Assembly (NCBI GenBank): GCA_030278955.1
Contig: JAOANR010000010.1
Span: forward strand, 25,512,444-25,576,443
Reading direction: 5' to 3'
From: Hygrophila difformis
Lineage: Eukaryota; Streptophyta; Magnoliopsida; Lamiales; Acanthaceae
Length of the DNA: 64,000 nucleotides
Part shown: positions 29,575 to 42,616 of the stretch, in pieces
Layout of the letters: the number at the start of each line of letters is the position of its first letter
Position numbering within the stretch: position 1 is the stretch's first letter
The notes under the pieces: generated by a model
What the model saw: the letters and a program-made list of their open reading frames with translations, nothing else
What the model was told of the DNA's origin: nothing
The model's database searches: none
Program-made: the position numbers and the translations under genes

Positions 29575-32052
29575 GAGAATTTTCCAACATAAAATAAATA
29601 CAATAAATAAAATAAATAAATAAATAAATATAATAAACATGATAAAGGGATAAAGAATCATAAAAGATGAGAAATGAAATTTAAATTAAAAAGGAATCAA
29701 AGTTCCGAACACCCGGGACTCCGAAGACAATTTAATTGAATAAATGGTCACACGGGGACCTGACACCGATAGACTCAATAACTCGAGTCCAAATATAAAT
29801 TTAGGTCTGAACAAAATTAAGATAGGAAATCGGAGCCCGAAAATATCCCGGAAATCGGAATTCGGGAACATAGAGGGATAGAAATCCGAAAGAGAGGAGG
29901 AAAGGCATGACGGATCGCACGACCCGCCCGGACCGAAGTCTAGGCGAAGTCGGCGCGGTGGCCGCGCGGTCCATAGGCATTGGGCTCGCCACGACCGCGC
30001 CACGCGACAGATTCGCCCGTTGCGTGAATCTCTCGCCCGAATGCGGATTTTTCGACTTTCGGTTGAACGTCTCTCGACCCAAGACCCTTGGGGTCAGATT
30101 TTGGACGCCCTAGGTCTTAGATATCTATAAATAAGACCTTCTAGGAGCTCCGAATACTTTTACGAAACCCTACAACTTTCTACACATTCAAAACCCTAAA
30201 TCCGGAGTCGTCGGAGGCACGAAACCAAGGCGAACACTGTTGGACGAAAATTCTAACATCTCTATAGTCGTGGTAAGTCTCGATCCAATCTTTGTTCTAT
30301 ATACGATTCGAAAACGAATCCTAATCTTCTCATTTTCTCTTCTACACCTCGTATTGGATCTAGATCGTAGAACCCGACGAACGGAGAGGAGAAACGGTGG
30401 ACTGGAAGCCACGCCTTCGAAATAGACGATCCCGGATGTTCACAACTCTGTAAGTTAACCCTTACATGGTTTTGGTAGTAATTAAAACACGTAAAACTAA
30501 AAGCTTCATCAAATCTTTCGTACATCTGTCATCATACGTTTTCTACCGGCGCAACAGTTTTGTCGAATTTTTCCGAACCTTAAAACATCTTCGAACAGAA
30601 AAACTTAAAACACGAAAAACGTTCCAAGGCTTAGATATATTTACTGTAAAATTTTCAGAATTTTTAGAGACGTTATGATATTTGAAAACCACCCGAAACC
30701 GAACTGCTGAAACTTGGATCTTGAATTTCTTGACAGAACTTAGGTCCGATCTTGATCACGTTTTTGACATTAGTTCTAGACCGATTTAGATCTTTAGCCG
30801 AACATGAAAGTTGTAGATAAATGTTTTAAGAAGGTCTCTGTAAAATTTCGTTGAGTTTGGAGTTGATTTGCTATGGTAGATCTTGATAATCTTGAACTGC
30901 TGTACACGAAATTCGGACAGATTTATGATAGGACGAAAATGGATGTATTTGACCTATTTTGGTATCTCGGATTGAAAAAGTTAAAACATGAAAGTTGTTC
31001 ATCTCGATGTTTCTGAGTCAGTGGTAAAATTTCAGAATTTTTGGAATTAAATTCGATTTTTAATGAATTTTAGAGTAAACTGTGGTTGACCGAGTCAAAT
31101 CTTGAAATCTTGTTGAAACGGTGAAATTAGCCTTTAAGGTTGAAACGAGTAGAAATTCTTTGAAATACGATCACGAAACGAGAAGGTTAAAATATTGCGG
31201 GTTATGACTAAGCTGGATACTGTCAATGTTCTCTGCAGCTTGGGACATAAGAGCCCAAGTGTATGTCTAGGTTGACGTAAGAGCCCTAGCGAAACACTGA
31301 TCGTATGGCTAGCGAACGGATTAACTCTAATTAAAAGATCGACCATGATACTTGTGGACATAAGAGCCCAGGCGTAAGGCTGGCGGACATAAGAGCCCTA
31401 GCGATGGTGATCTCTAAAAGATATGAAACGAGAAGTTTGCGAGAATTCCAAATTAAATCTGTATTAAATTGTGCTTTTATATTTATAGCAATTTATTTAA
31501 TTATTTTGCAAGCTATATTTAAGATCGTATGGAATCCATTACTTTTAAATTATGCGATTGAGTTATTATTAAATGAATAGATTACATTATGCACATGTTT
31601 CCTTTAAATTTAATTAAAGGCTTTGAAACCTCATAAACATGTACGTGTTAACTTACTCAGCAAGTTTTTGCTGACCAAACCATTTATTTTTCCTTTTTCT
31701 TTCAGAATTGAGAATTATGCATCGTCATATGCATACATAGGAATTTTGGGAAGATATAATATTTTGAATTATTGTATTAGACTAGATCTTGCATGAACGG
31801 TCCTGTTTAACCCGTATTCTGGCCGTGTTGGCTATATTCAAATTTCGCTGCATTATACATATGTAATTATTATTTTCCGCTGCAACTTCGATGTATTATT
31901 TTTAAATTATATATGAATAGGCTGTTTGAATATTTTAAAATCTGAAAAATCATAGCCTTGCGTCTCTTTAGTGAGCTCGGAGAAACCGTGTCTTGCTAGG
32001 GAGGTGTGGCGGTGACATCCCGACCTGGGTGACCAAAAACCGGGGTGTTACA
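29575..32052 (+). repeat. Gag-only array, LTR b (2478 bp), recombinant
   Basis: Up to 30362 it carries the variants of LTR c; from 30437 it carries those of LTR a. TATA is at 30126. Predicted splice sites: donor 30273, acceptor 30370, 79-nt exon, donor 30450, acceptor 31705. Hairpins are at 31658-31673 and 31961-32006. Confidence 0.94.
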
Positions 32053-32055
32053 GAG

Positions 32056-32068
32056 TGGTATCAGAGCC
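32056..32068 (+). other. Gag-only array, second PBS
   Basis: TGGTATCAGAGCC, identical to the first. Confidence 0.9.
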
Positions 32069-32659
32069 CGGATATTTTTAAGCTAGTATTTTTAAACTAT
32101 TGTTTTTAAACCATTATTATTTTTAAACTATTATTAATATTTTGACTATTACTTTAAATTTTTAAAGTATTATTTCCATGGAGAAATTTTTATTTTAAAA
32201 CCCATGGGAAAAATATATACATAGTGCATTAAATTATTTTTGGGGGGAATCATCATTCGCATTTGCATATTGCATCTCTTTTATGTAGAGAACCTAGAAT
32301 CTTGGCGAATATTAATTTAGATCTTCTGCTTGCACCGGATAACATAGAAACTTGACATCGAATTAGAAACGCTCACTAGAGACTGATCTTGCCTTAGTTC
32401 TAGATCTCATTGATCTAAGCGCACGCCCAAGCATAGCAAATCTCGGCCTTGGCCATTGCTATCTTTGTTCGATTTAGAAAATTTCCTCATGTGGAACAAC
32501 GAGAAAATCAAGTTTTATTAAAACACTCTTTATTCCAAAAATCTTGTTTGGATGTCCAAACAACAAACCCGAAAATTTGAAATTAGAAATTTACGAAACG
32601 TCTCATTCGAGCGATCTACCTAAACCAAGATAAGATAATCTATACACGTGTAACAGAAA

Positions 32660-33776
32660 ATGGCGCCTAGGAGGAAACCAAGGAAGGTGAGTCCAAACGG
32701 CACTGACACTAACCTTTCCAACACGCCCAACAACAGTGGAAGTCCTCAGAACCTAGGAGAGCAAGTGCCTCAAGCGCCCAATAATATGGAAGCACGTTTA
32801 AAATCGGTAGAGGAACTCCTTGTAGCATTGGGAAATGCCGAGGTGCATAGGACACAAACAGTACCTCCGCCAGTAGCCCGAGTCAACTACTTGGCATTAG
32901 TGAACCCTTACCACCCACCCCATTATGACGGCTAAGAGGATCCGGCCAAGTTGGAAGGTTGGATCCGTACCTTTGATAAGCTCTTGAATGCTATCAAGTG
33001 CCCTGATGAGGAGAAGATACACGTAGTGACCTACTACCTAGGAGGCGAAGCCGATGAGTGGTGGCAAAATCTCCAAGCAAATTCAGTGGAAGACGAAGAA
33101 GCCTACACCTGGGAAGAACTTAAGGAAGCTTTGAGGGAAAGATTCTACCCACTGAGCACCAAGACTGCGAAGTACGAGGAGTTCATCAACTTAAAGCAAG
33201 GTGCACAAACGGTACAAGAGTACTACATCAAATTCAAGGAGCTAGTACGATTCGCTGCGAGGATAGTACCAACCGACTCTGACAAGGCTCAGAAATTCGA
33301 GATGGGTCTGAACCTTAGTATCCGGGAGATACTTGCAGTAGGACAATTCATGAACCTGCAGACGATATATGATCGCGCCGTATCAATTACTCGAATCCAG
33401 CAATTGAAGCGTAAGGAGCATGGTGAGTCGACCAAGGACTCGCAAGGACTTGAGAAGAAGGATCGGAAGGACAACAACAACAACTCTAAGAAAGGCAATG
33501 GATCCCGAAGGAAAGGAAATAAAGATCTCAACAATGGGGGAGACGACAACCGTGGTGCGTTTATACCACGTTGCCCACGATGCAACCATGCACATCTGGT
33601 GCACCAATGCCCGAAGCCTGGAACCTGCCGTAGGTGCGGCAAGCTTGGCACAAGGCTAGTGGATGTCGAACGCCAGAGGAGGCGATCGAAAAGAGAGTAG
33701 ATTTGGTGAACATTCAGCAAGGAGAGAGTGACGAGGAACCAGACCAAAACCCGAACCCTCTTGAGAATAATGAATA
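32660..33776 (+). pseudogene. Gag of second gag-only unit
   Basis: Identical in translation to the first unit, including the TAA (32933-32935) and the frameshift in the second zinc knuckle. Shared lesions mean both were copied from one already broken parent, by recombination at the DNA level rather than by two separate transpositions. Confidence 0.92.
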
Positions 33777-34073
33777 GGCAGTTATGGGGACATAACTGAA
33801 GTCCTAAGGGGGAGAGGATGTGATACCCCGTAATAATTTATTTTGGAGTTCGACTCGATATCATGTATCCTAAATCATAAATAAACAAATTCAACTTGTT
33901 TTGAACTACGTTATGGCTTGATCCCTTCACCGGGTACGTAGGCAGCTTAGAAGTCTTAATTCTAAGTTCAGTCACAAAATAATAAAACAAACAAAAAGAC
34001 TTTAGCACGAGGAAAGCCGAAACACAACTTCGAGGACGAAGTTGATTCTTAAGGAGGGTAGACTGTAATACCC

Positions 34074-36536
34074 GAGAATTTTCCAACATAAAATAAATAC
34101 AATAAATAAAATAAATAAATAAATAAATATAATAAACATGATAAAGGGATAAAGAATCATAAAAGATGAGAAATGAAATTTAAATTAAAAAGGAATCAAA
34201 GTTCCGAACACCCGGGACTCCGAAGACAATTTAATTGAATAAATGGTCACACGGGGACCTGACACCGATAGACTCAATAACTCGAGTCCAAATATAAATT
34301 TAGGTCTGAACAAAATTAAGATAGGAAATCGGAGCCCGAAAATATCCCGGAAATCGGAATTCGGGAACATAGAGGGATAGAAATCCGAAAGAGAGGAGGA
34401 AAGGCATGACGGATCGCACGACCCGCTCGGACCGAAGTCTAGGCGAAGTCGGCGCGGTGGCCGCGCGGTCCATAGGCATTGGGCTCGCCACGACCGCGCC
34501 ACGCGACAGATTCGCCCGTTGCGTGAATCTCTCGCCCGAATGCGGATTTTTCGACTTTCGGTTGAACGTCTCTCGACCCAAGACCCTTGGGGTCAGATTT
34601 TGGACGCCCTAGGTCTTAGATATCTATAAATAAGACCTTCTAGGAGCTCCGAATACTTTTACGAAACCCTACAACTTTCTACACATTCAAAACCCTAAAT
34701 CCGGAGTCGTCGGAGGCACGAAACCAAGGCGAACACTGTTGGACGAAAATTCTAACATCTCTATAGTCGTGGTAAGTCTCGATCCAATCTTTGTTCTATA
34801 TACGATTCGAAAACGAATCCTAATCTTCTCATTTTCTCTTCTACACCTCGTATTGGATCTAGATCGTAGAACCCGACGAACGGAGAGGAGAAACGGTGGA
34901 CTGGAAGCCACGCCTTCGAAATAGACGATCCCGGACGTTCACAACTCTGTAAGTTAACGCTTACATGGTTTTGGTAGTAATTAAAACACGTAAAACTAAA
35001 AGCTTCATCAAATCTTTCGTAAATCTGTCATCATACGTTTTCTACCGGCGCAACAGTTTTGTCGAATTTTTCCGAACCTTAAAACATCTTCGAACAGAAA
35101 AACTTAAAACACAAAAAACGTTCCTAAGGCTTAGATCTATCTACTGTAAAATATTTAGAATTTTTAGAGACGTTTTGATATTTGAAAACCACCCGAAACC
35201 GAACTGCTGAAACTTGGATCTTGAATTTCTTGACAGAACTTAGGTCCGATCTTGATCACATTTTTGACATTAGTTCTAGACCAATTTAGATCTTTAGCCG
35301 AACATGAAAGTTGTAGATAAATGTTTTAAGAAGGTCTCTGTAAAATTTCGTTGAGTATGGAGTTGATTTGCTATGATAGATCTTGATAATTTTGAACTGA
35401 TGTACACGAAATTCGGACAGATTTATGATAGGACGAAAATTGATGTATTTGACCTACTTTGGTATCTCGGATTGAAAAAGCTAAAACATGAAAGTTATTC
35501 ATCTCGATGTTTCTGAGTCAGTGGTAAAATTTTAGAATTTTTGGAATTAAATTCGATTTTTAATGAATTTTAGAGTAAACTGTGGTTGACCGAGTCAAAT
35601 CTTGAAATCTTGTTGAAACGGTGAAATTAGCCTTTAAGGTTGAAACGAGTAGAAATTCTTTGAAATACGATCACGAAACGAGAAGGTTAAAATATTGCGG
35701 GTTATGACTAAGCTGGATACTGTCAATGTTCTCTGCGGCTTGGGACATAAGAGCCCAAGTCTATGTATAGGTTGACGTAAGAGCCATAGCGAAACACTGA
35801 TCGTATGGCTAGCGAACGGATTAACTCTAATTAAAAGATCGACCATGATACTTGTGGACATAAGAGCCCAGGCGTAAGGCTGGCGGACATAAGAGCCCTA
35901 GCGATGGTGATCTCTAAAAGATATGAAACGAGAAGTTTGCGAGAATTCCAAATGAAATCTGTATTAAATTGTGCTTTTATATTTATGGCAATTTATTTAA
36001 TTACTTTGCAAGCTATATTTAAGATCGTACGGAATCCATTACTTTTAAATTATGCGATTAAGTTATTATTAAATGAATAGATTACATTATGCACATGTTT
36101 CCTTTAAATTTAATTAAAGGCTTTGAAACCTCATAAACATGTACGTGTTAACTTACTCAGCAAGTTTTTGCTGACCAAACCATTTATTTTTCCTTTTTCT
36201 TTCAGAATTGAGAATTATGCATCGTCATATGCATACATGGGAATTTTGGGAAGATATAATATTTTGAATTATTGTATTAGACTAGATCTTGCATGAACGG
36301 GCCTGTTTAACCCGTATTCTGGCCGTGTTGGCTATATTCAAATTCCGCTGCATTATACATATGTAATTATTATTTTCCGCTGCAACTTCGATGTATTATT
36401 TTTAAATTATATATGAATGGGCTGTTTGAATATTTTAAATTCTGAAAAATCATAGCCTTGCGTCTCTTTAGTGAGCTCGGAGAAACCGTGTCTTGCTAGG
36501 GAGGTGTGGCGGTGACATCCCGACCTGGGTGACCAA
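34074..36536 (+). repeat. Gag-only array, LTR c, last bases missing
   Basis: Matches LTR b closely in its first 860 bp, then differs more. TATA is at 34625. Predicted splice sites: donor 34772, acceptor 34869, 79-nt exon, donor 34949, acceptor 36205. Hairpins are at 36158-36173 and 36461-36506. Homology stops at GTGACCAA, about 18 bp short of the LTR end and its target duplication. Confidence 0.92.
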
Positions 36537-37010
36537 CCAGTAATTAATATTCAGACTACGGGCTACTTCATTTCCCGGTGAAGGGACCGTTTGCCTACAT
36601 TATTCTGTAATATCTTTTACTGCTCATTCATACATCACGAAAAGGACGAATTGAAAAATGAATAAAATAAAAGAGGATGCCTTTTATGAGAGACATTGGA
36701 TTCTCATACAAGGTTATGGAATTAATCCATAGTTAATGACTTAAATAACCCTTCACACCATAATTAATTACAGTCGGATTATCTGTTTAAAGCATTAAGG
36801 TTTTGTTTATAGAAAAATATTTTAATGAGAATCGAACAAAGATCCTTTAATCATGGTAATTATTGACCTTAATTATTGCTAATCATGATCTTTAATTAAT
36901 GACTTAAGGGTTCAATTATTTAGGTGGGAGAATGGAGAATAAGGATTTTGGCAGCATAACGCCTTATATTGCAAACTGGGGTATTACATCTTAACCCGTG
37001 GGGTTAAGAC
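36537..37010 (-). mobile_element. Possible degenerate LTR start of another gypsy element
   Basis: On the minus strand TGTAATACCCC occurs at 36979, preceded by a perfect 9-bp palindrome (TCTTAACCC-GTG-GGGTTAAGA, 36982-37002). A diverged CCCTTCACCGGG block lies at about 36571-36585. This matches the end signals of the chromoviruses but no further parts are recognisable. Confidence 0.35.
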
Positions 37011-37096
37011 GTGAGTGATGCAATATTAATGGAGGAATAGAAATCAGAATTTTTAGAATTTAAAAAGATAGGAATCCTGTCTTGATACCATAATTT

Positions 37097-37650
37097 GTGT
37101 CGCTGGACGAAGATAGCGACATGGGTATCTCGACAGGGTAATTTTAGAAATTTTAGGTAGGCTAGGCCTTGTATCGCTAGACAGGAAGTGTGTCGCGAGG
37201 CATGGTCCCGCGACAGGAGGCTGGCGCCACAAGGCTTTACCGGAATTTTTCTAATTATTTGAGTCCCAGTCGCGAGACTCAAAAATTGTGTCGCGGAACG
37301 TGGTCTCGCGACAGGGTAGTTTAGCGACTGGGGTTTTCAAAGAAATATTGCAAGGACATAATTTCCTGTCTCGAAGTAAAAGTGTGTCGCGAACTGTGAG
37401 TCCGCGACAGGGGTTTCTCGACAGAGCCATTCAGAGAAAAACACGAGTTTTTGATCCCCAGTCGCTAGGCAAGGGTTGTGTCGAGAACCGTGGGTTCGCG
37501 ACAGGAGTGCTTCACGACTGAGGGTTTTAAAATAGTAAGACAAGTATCCCTAGACATCCATGTCGCGGAATAGCCTTCCTGTCGCTAGACGTGGTCTCGC
37601 GACAGGAAGAGGTTGGTGACATGGGTGGTTCAGGACGCAAGTCAGAAAAA
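37097..37650. repeat. ~95-bp tandem repeat in AT1 LTR (about six units)
   Basis: GTGTCGC recurs at 37097, 37190, 37288, 37384, 37478 and about 37560, spaced 82-98 bp. Each unit pairs it with CGCGACAGG about 20-30 bp later, its near inverse. The units are diverged. Confidence 0.75.
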
Positions 37651-38252
37651 GGAAAAGGGAATAGTGGCATGCATTGTGCGTGATCTTACCCATTTCAGAT
37701 TAAAAACCCATTCTAGCCTAAAATAACCAAACACACATTAAATAAAACTAAAACATGCTTGAATAAAAAGATAACATAAACTAAGGCAGTATTTAAAAAT
37801 GGGAAAACCCTAATCTAGGCTTGATAACATATAAACATGCACCATCCAAAAATAAAAGAGAATAATAAGCAAAGAACAATAAATAAGGGTCAAGTGACCC
37901 AAAAGAGAAATAAAAGCAGTAATCCATGGGTTAGTAATACCCATTTCATGATTTTGGGACACATTTCCAGATTAACTTCCCATTTTATAAAATGGGTTTG
38001 ATAATACCCATGATTTGGGGTATTTCAAACCCTAAATCAAAATTCCAACAATATAATAACATATAAAACTGGCTACCTATCTAAATACTGGAAAACAAAA
38101 CTGGATTAAAGCGTAAACTAAGCTAAACTAGGACATAAAGTAAATAATACAAAAAAAATAAAACTAAGCTAAGCTAACTACCTAGAGAGAATATCTCAGA
38201 TTCTATCTTCAAGGAGAGAAAATTTCTAACTCTTGAGCACATAGAGATCATC

Positions 38253-38260
38253 TATTTATA
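38253..38260 (-). promoter_or_regulatory. TATA box in AT1 LTR
   Basis: TATAAATA on the minus strand, about 790 bp from the LTR start at 39040, in a CTCTATAAATAGATG context. Confidence 0.55.
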
Positions 38261-38302
38261 GAGGTGAAACCCTAGGCCCATAGGCCTTGATCTGAGGCCC
38301 AA

Positions 38303-38690
38303 GCCTGTCGTAAGGCTCACACACATCACAAGCATGTCGCGGCATCACGCGGTGTGGCGCGGGACGTGGTTGCATGTCGCAAGACTTCACGCCCTGTCTT
38401 GAGGCTCTCTGGACCAGGTCTTGGTTCTGTGTCGCTAGACTACCCCCAGTCGCGAGGCCATGTTTAGCGACTGGGTGCCTAGAGACTAGTGCTTTGAGAC
38501 TGGATTTTTGTCTTCAAGTCTGCTTCTGTGTCGCTAGACTGCCCCTGTCGCGAGGCCATGGATCGCGCCACGGGGCTAGCGGCAGGAGTCTAGGGACATG
38601 GTTTCTTCTTCATCATTCTTGTGGCGCGGAACCCTCCCGTGTCGCTAGACCATGCTTCGCGCCACGGGGTCTAGCGACAGAGCATTCTGG
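38303..38690. repeat. Second GTGTCGC repeat block in AT1 LTR
   Basis: Units start at 38429, 38528 and 38639 (GTGTCGCTAGAC), with weaker ones before. They lie on the upstream side of the minus-strand TATA box. A 161-codon frame (38374-38859) crosses the repeats and is not a credible gene. The AT-rich DNA between the blocks (37651-38302) shows nothing but the TATA box. Confidence 0.7.
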
Positions 38691-39040
38691 ACACTGTCTA
38701 GTTTGGGCCAGATGGGCCGAACTTGCATTTTTTGTGGGCTTTTCTTTCTTTTCCCATCTTTTTGTATTTTGTGGGTCTGGTTTATTCTTTTGCCCATCTT
38801 TTTCATTCCTTTCTCTTTTCTTTTCTTTTTCTCCTGTTTTTTGGATTTTTCTAACATAAATGTGTAATAAAATTACATATTTATGCCTGTTTCATACCAG
38901 CTTATTATTTTTACAAATATGCATAAATCAGTCTAATTCTAATGCTTTCTTATTTAATATAAGACCAGAATGCGATCAAATGCCCGTTTCAGACACGGAA
39001 ATGGATTGAAAATAATGGACATTTCTGGCCATTATCAACA

Positions 39041-39055
39041 TCCTCACATTTAATA
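39041..39055 (-). promoter_or_regulatory. AT1 polypurine tract
   Basis: Minus strand TATTAAATGTGAGGA directly before TGTTGATAATGG. AT2 has the same arrangement at 60883. Confidence 0.5.
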
Positions 39056-39651
39056 CTGATCGTCCCCGAGCAGTCAGAGTCAATGTTCCTGAGAACACGG
39101 ACTCTACATATTTAATCCATTTTCGTGGCTTCATAAATTACATTCTTTTTGGATTGGGATAAGACAATAAAAAACTACAAGTATTAAATTCCCTTGATTG
39201 CAGTGTTTAATGAAATGATACTTGCTCACTACATCGGGCCTACAAATCAAGCATTATTGTCAACCCTTCATAAATATCATGTTTGAAAGATGCAAAGATT
39301 AAAAATCAGAATTAAGGTATGACACGAACATAATTCATGAAGTAGAGCCTCACATATAAGAGAATCGGAAAATTCACTCACTCTCAAATGGGGTTTAATC
39401 AAATTTAATTAAATTGTCCCATAAGCTTGCAATCAGACCAACTCGCCACCGGCTCATTTCCTCAAATCGAGATCCCAAGGTCTTATTTAAGGTTATAACG
39501 GGGCGTACGGTTGTAACATTCGGTAGGAAAGGGAAATTATTGGGCTGAGAAATGACAAGAATTTATTCTATCATAACTTGGCATTTTTATTTAAAATTTA
39601 TGGTCATCATTATTTCCTCTTTATTTTGCTTTTCTTCTTCTATTGCATGAC

Positions 39652-42153
39652 TGTAATACCCGTAAATTTTAGAATATAACAATAGGAATTAATCCAATAA
39701 GAGAGAAGGGTTTGTTTCCGAGAACCCGTAGACGCGGAAATGCACGGAAGTCAAAGGACGACGAATTAGAACCCGACGAACCAAAAACCGACGGTCTTAA
39801 GGTTTCAAGCATGAAATCGAATTGAGACGGAATAAATTTATGATGAGAAGCATAATCCGGAAATGACCCGGAAAATCGAGCGCGGAAACGTGGAAGGATA
39901 GAAGTCCGAAAGAGAGGAGAAAAAGACCCGACGGATCGGATCGCACGGACCCGCCCGGACCGCAGTCCAGGCGGGGACCGCACGCTGGCCGGGCGGGGTT
40001 TGGCCAAAAGGCGCGCCAACCCCGCGTGGCTCCACAGGTTTTGGCAACTTGCGCGTTTTCGGCGATTTCTTACCATAATTCGACCCCCCGACTATGGAAA
40101 GAAGATTTTGGTCGAGGGGAAAGCTTTTAGGGTGACCTAGGGCTGCCTCCCCACCCTTTTCATCAGTCACAAATCACCCTCCACTCTCCCCAAACTCTCC
40201 CAAGCCAAAACACTCTCCCGACGAACTTCCGACGAACTTCCGGCGACTTCCGGCAACCATCGACGACCATAGGAACGTGTAGATCAAGGTTTACACCCCT
40301 TAGATCGTTGGTAAGAGTATCCAGATTCATCTACTCGTTTTTATCTCCAATTTTTAATCTAACTTTCGAATATTGGACTTGTAATCACGTTCGTGATCGA
40401 AGGAGGAAGAGAACGTGTGCAAGGATCCGTTCGTAGTGTTTTCGGACAAGCCGAGCGACCCTAGGACGACTCAAGAACACAAACACTGTAAGTTGAGCCT
40501 TCCATATCAATACGGGTGGTTTAGGGGCGTCCGGTATAGTCGTAATGCGACGAAACGAAAAACCGAAATTAAAAACCCCAATACGCGCAGTTTTTGAAAT
40601 CTGTCTAAAACTCATATTTTGAGGATTCAATCCGAGAAACTCAAAACTAGACTTTTAATCCTAACACATAAATCTAGGTTGTGTAAAAATTTCAGACATT
40701 TTCGTTAACGTTTGCTATTTTAAATCGGATCGAAAAGAAACTGTTTTGACAAAACGTGTTTGAAATCTGCCTATGAACATGTCCGAACTTAGTGAGTCTG
40801 TTTCTATATTTTATAGTCCGATTTGATCATTGCAATCTAAATGAAAGTTGTAGATAATCATGTCTAGTATGTGTGGTTAAAATTTCAGAATTTTTGGTGT
40901 CCATTTGATATGTCAAAAAGCCAATTTTCCGAACTGTGACAAATCTGTTTTGGGGCAGTAAACTGTTTCCGCATTAAACTCGATTTTTGACATGTTTCCT
41001 CAACTTATTTCGAGAAAGTTAAAACACGAAAGTTGTTTGTTAGGGTGTTTTGCATAGACTGTGAAATTTTCAGATTTTTCGGACTTAAACCAAATTTTTA
41101 AATTGAAAAGGCGTAAACTGTGACGCCAAGTTACTTTTAAATCGAAGGATTTTGAAATTTCGAAACGAACGATCAAAGATTTGAAATACGATACATCTAT
41201 ACTTTTGAAAAACCCCGATACATTAAATCTAAACGATACATGAGCTACTTAGGTGGAGGGTGAGTGCTCTGCAGGGTGCCCCTCTAGCCTTTCTCTTCGG
41301 GCCTATAATGGACGAGAGAATTTGATGAGATATTACGCCAATCGGCGGGAGATACATGGCCTACTCTCTCGGGTTGTCCGTATGGATTTTCCGAGGCTCC
41401 GGAGTGGTATTGGGTATGGCAGATACGGCTGCGGCCGCCGGATCACCGGCTAAACGAGATACTTACGAAACGGCTGCGGCCGCCGGATCACCGGCTATAC
41501 AAAACACTGAGAAATGGTTACGTGACGGGGAAATAAAAGATTTAATATTTTTAAGTATTTATTTATTTTTGCATGTCTTTAAATTATGCATTTAAATTAT
41601 GTCTTTAAATTTCATATCATGACTAAATTGTTATTGTGGATTAAATGCATGTTCAAGTACACAATTAAAATATTATTTCCTTTAAATTTTGTGAATGCAT
41701 GTTAGGAGTGAAATTTTAAATTATCTAATTAAATCCCTTTATTGCTATGTTAGGATCGACTTACTCAGTATTTTATATACTGATAAAATTGTTGTTTTCT
41801 CTTTTCCTTTCAGAGTATGAAGATAATGCATGAGCATATGCATTGGGGGATGGAAAAACTTTAACATTGTTTTTTTTTTATTGCTTTTATGATACTTGCA
41901 TAACGGGCATGCAAATCCCGAGTTTTGGCCATGTCGGCCCACTTTACATTTTTCCGCTGCGATATATTATTACTACTACTATGTGTGTGGATGATACTTA
42001 ATATTATTTTTAAATAGATTCCGGACTTGTTTTTAAACCTTTTTGCAATACCTATAGCCTTGCATCTCTTTGGCAAGCTCGGAGAATCCGTGTCTTGCTA
42101 GAGAGATGTGGCGGTGACATCCCGGCCTGGGTTATCAAATCCGGGGTGTTACA
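39652..42153 (+). repeat. X LTR 1 (2502 bp)
   Basis: TGTAATACCCG to GGTGTTACA. The GC-rich box (GGCCGGGCGGGG to GGCGCGCCAACCCCGCG) is at about 39960-40035. No clear TATA box. Predicted splice sites: donor 40311, acceptor 40402, 85-nt exon, donor 40488, acceptor 41813. Hairpins are at 41766-41782 and 42063-42108. Confidence 0.93.
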
Positions 42154-42156
42154 AGT

Positions 42157-42169
42157 TGGTATCAGAGCC
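42157..42169 (+). other. X unit 1 primer-binding site
   Basis: TGGTATCAGAGCC three bases after the LTR. The leader that follows (to 42616) is AT-rich with many AGCCCAA-type motifs and no gene. Confidence 0.9.
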
Positions 42170-42616
42170 CGGAATATTTTAAAGCTACTATTATTATTAT
42201 TTAAAAAAAAAATTATTTTGAACTAAGTATTATTTTTAAATTTATTATTATCATTATTATTTTTAAGACTACTAGTGTTATTATTTTAGCCCAAAAATTT
42301 GAGCCCAAAAAATTTTCCTATCCAATTAGTGTAATATTTTGAGCCCAAAGGGGGTTAAACTATTTTGACCCAATAATTATTTATTATAAGCCCAACCATT
42401 TCGGCCCAAATACCTATGCTTTTATTTCTTAAGTCCAAATTATTATTTTTGGCCAATATAGAGGCCCAACTTTTTAAATCCATGATTAAATTTAAAAATA
42501 TATTAAAATTAATTTTTGGGGCGATTGCATGTGCATATTCATATAGATTTAAATTCCTGCATATCCTGACTTTTATTCGAAACCTACTCTAACTCTAACC
42601 TCCTTGTTGACATTAG

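Larger units (their letters stand above)
25103..36536 (+). mobile_element. Tandem gag-only retrotransposon array (TR-GAG type)
   Basis: The structure is LTR a, gag region, LTR b, gag region, LTR c. The two internal regions (27554-29574 and 32053-34073) have the same length (2021 bp) and appear identical. Each has a PBS, a leader, one gag frame and a 3' tail, with no protease, RT or integrase. The last 18 nt of pol (GTTATGGGGACATAACTG) remain after gag, so it derives from a full chromovirus by deletion. The array is inserted in C2; its right end is cut at 36536. Confidence 0.92.
37011..39651 (-). mobile_element. AT1: Athila/Tat-like element fragment, minus strand
   Basis: The 3' LTR starts at 39040 (TGTTGATAATGG) after a PPT-like tract. 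About 600 bp of internal sequence (39056-39651) follows up to the X array. No coding domain is present. Assignment rests on the terminal arrangement shared with AT2, where the transposon protein gene is present. The left limit is uncertain. Confidence 0.5.

Noticed and set aside
37097..38690. CRISPR-like repeat spacing
   Set aside because: Plant nuclear context; repeats are diverged and spacers are not unique fixed-length sequences.
38374..38859. 161-codon frame across AT1 repeats
   Set aside because: Runs through tandem repeats and T-rich sequence; no domain or conservation.
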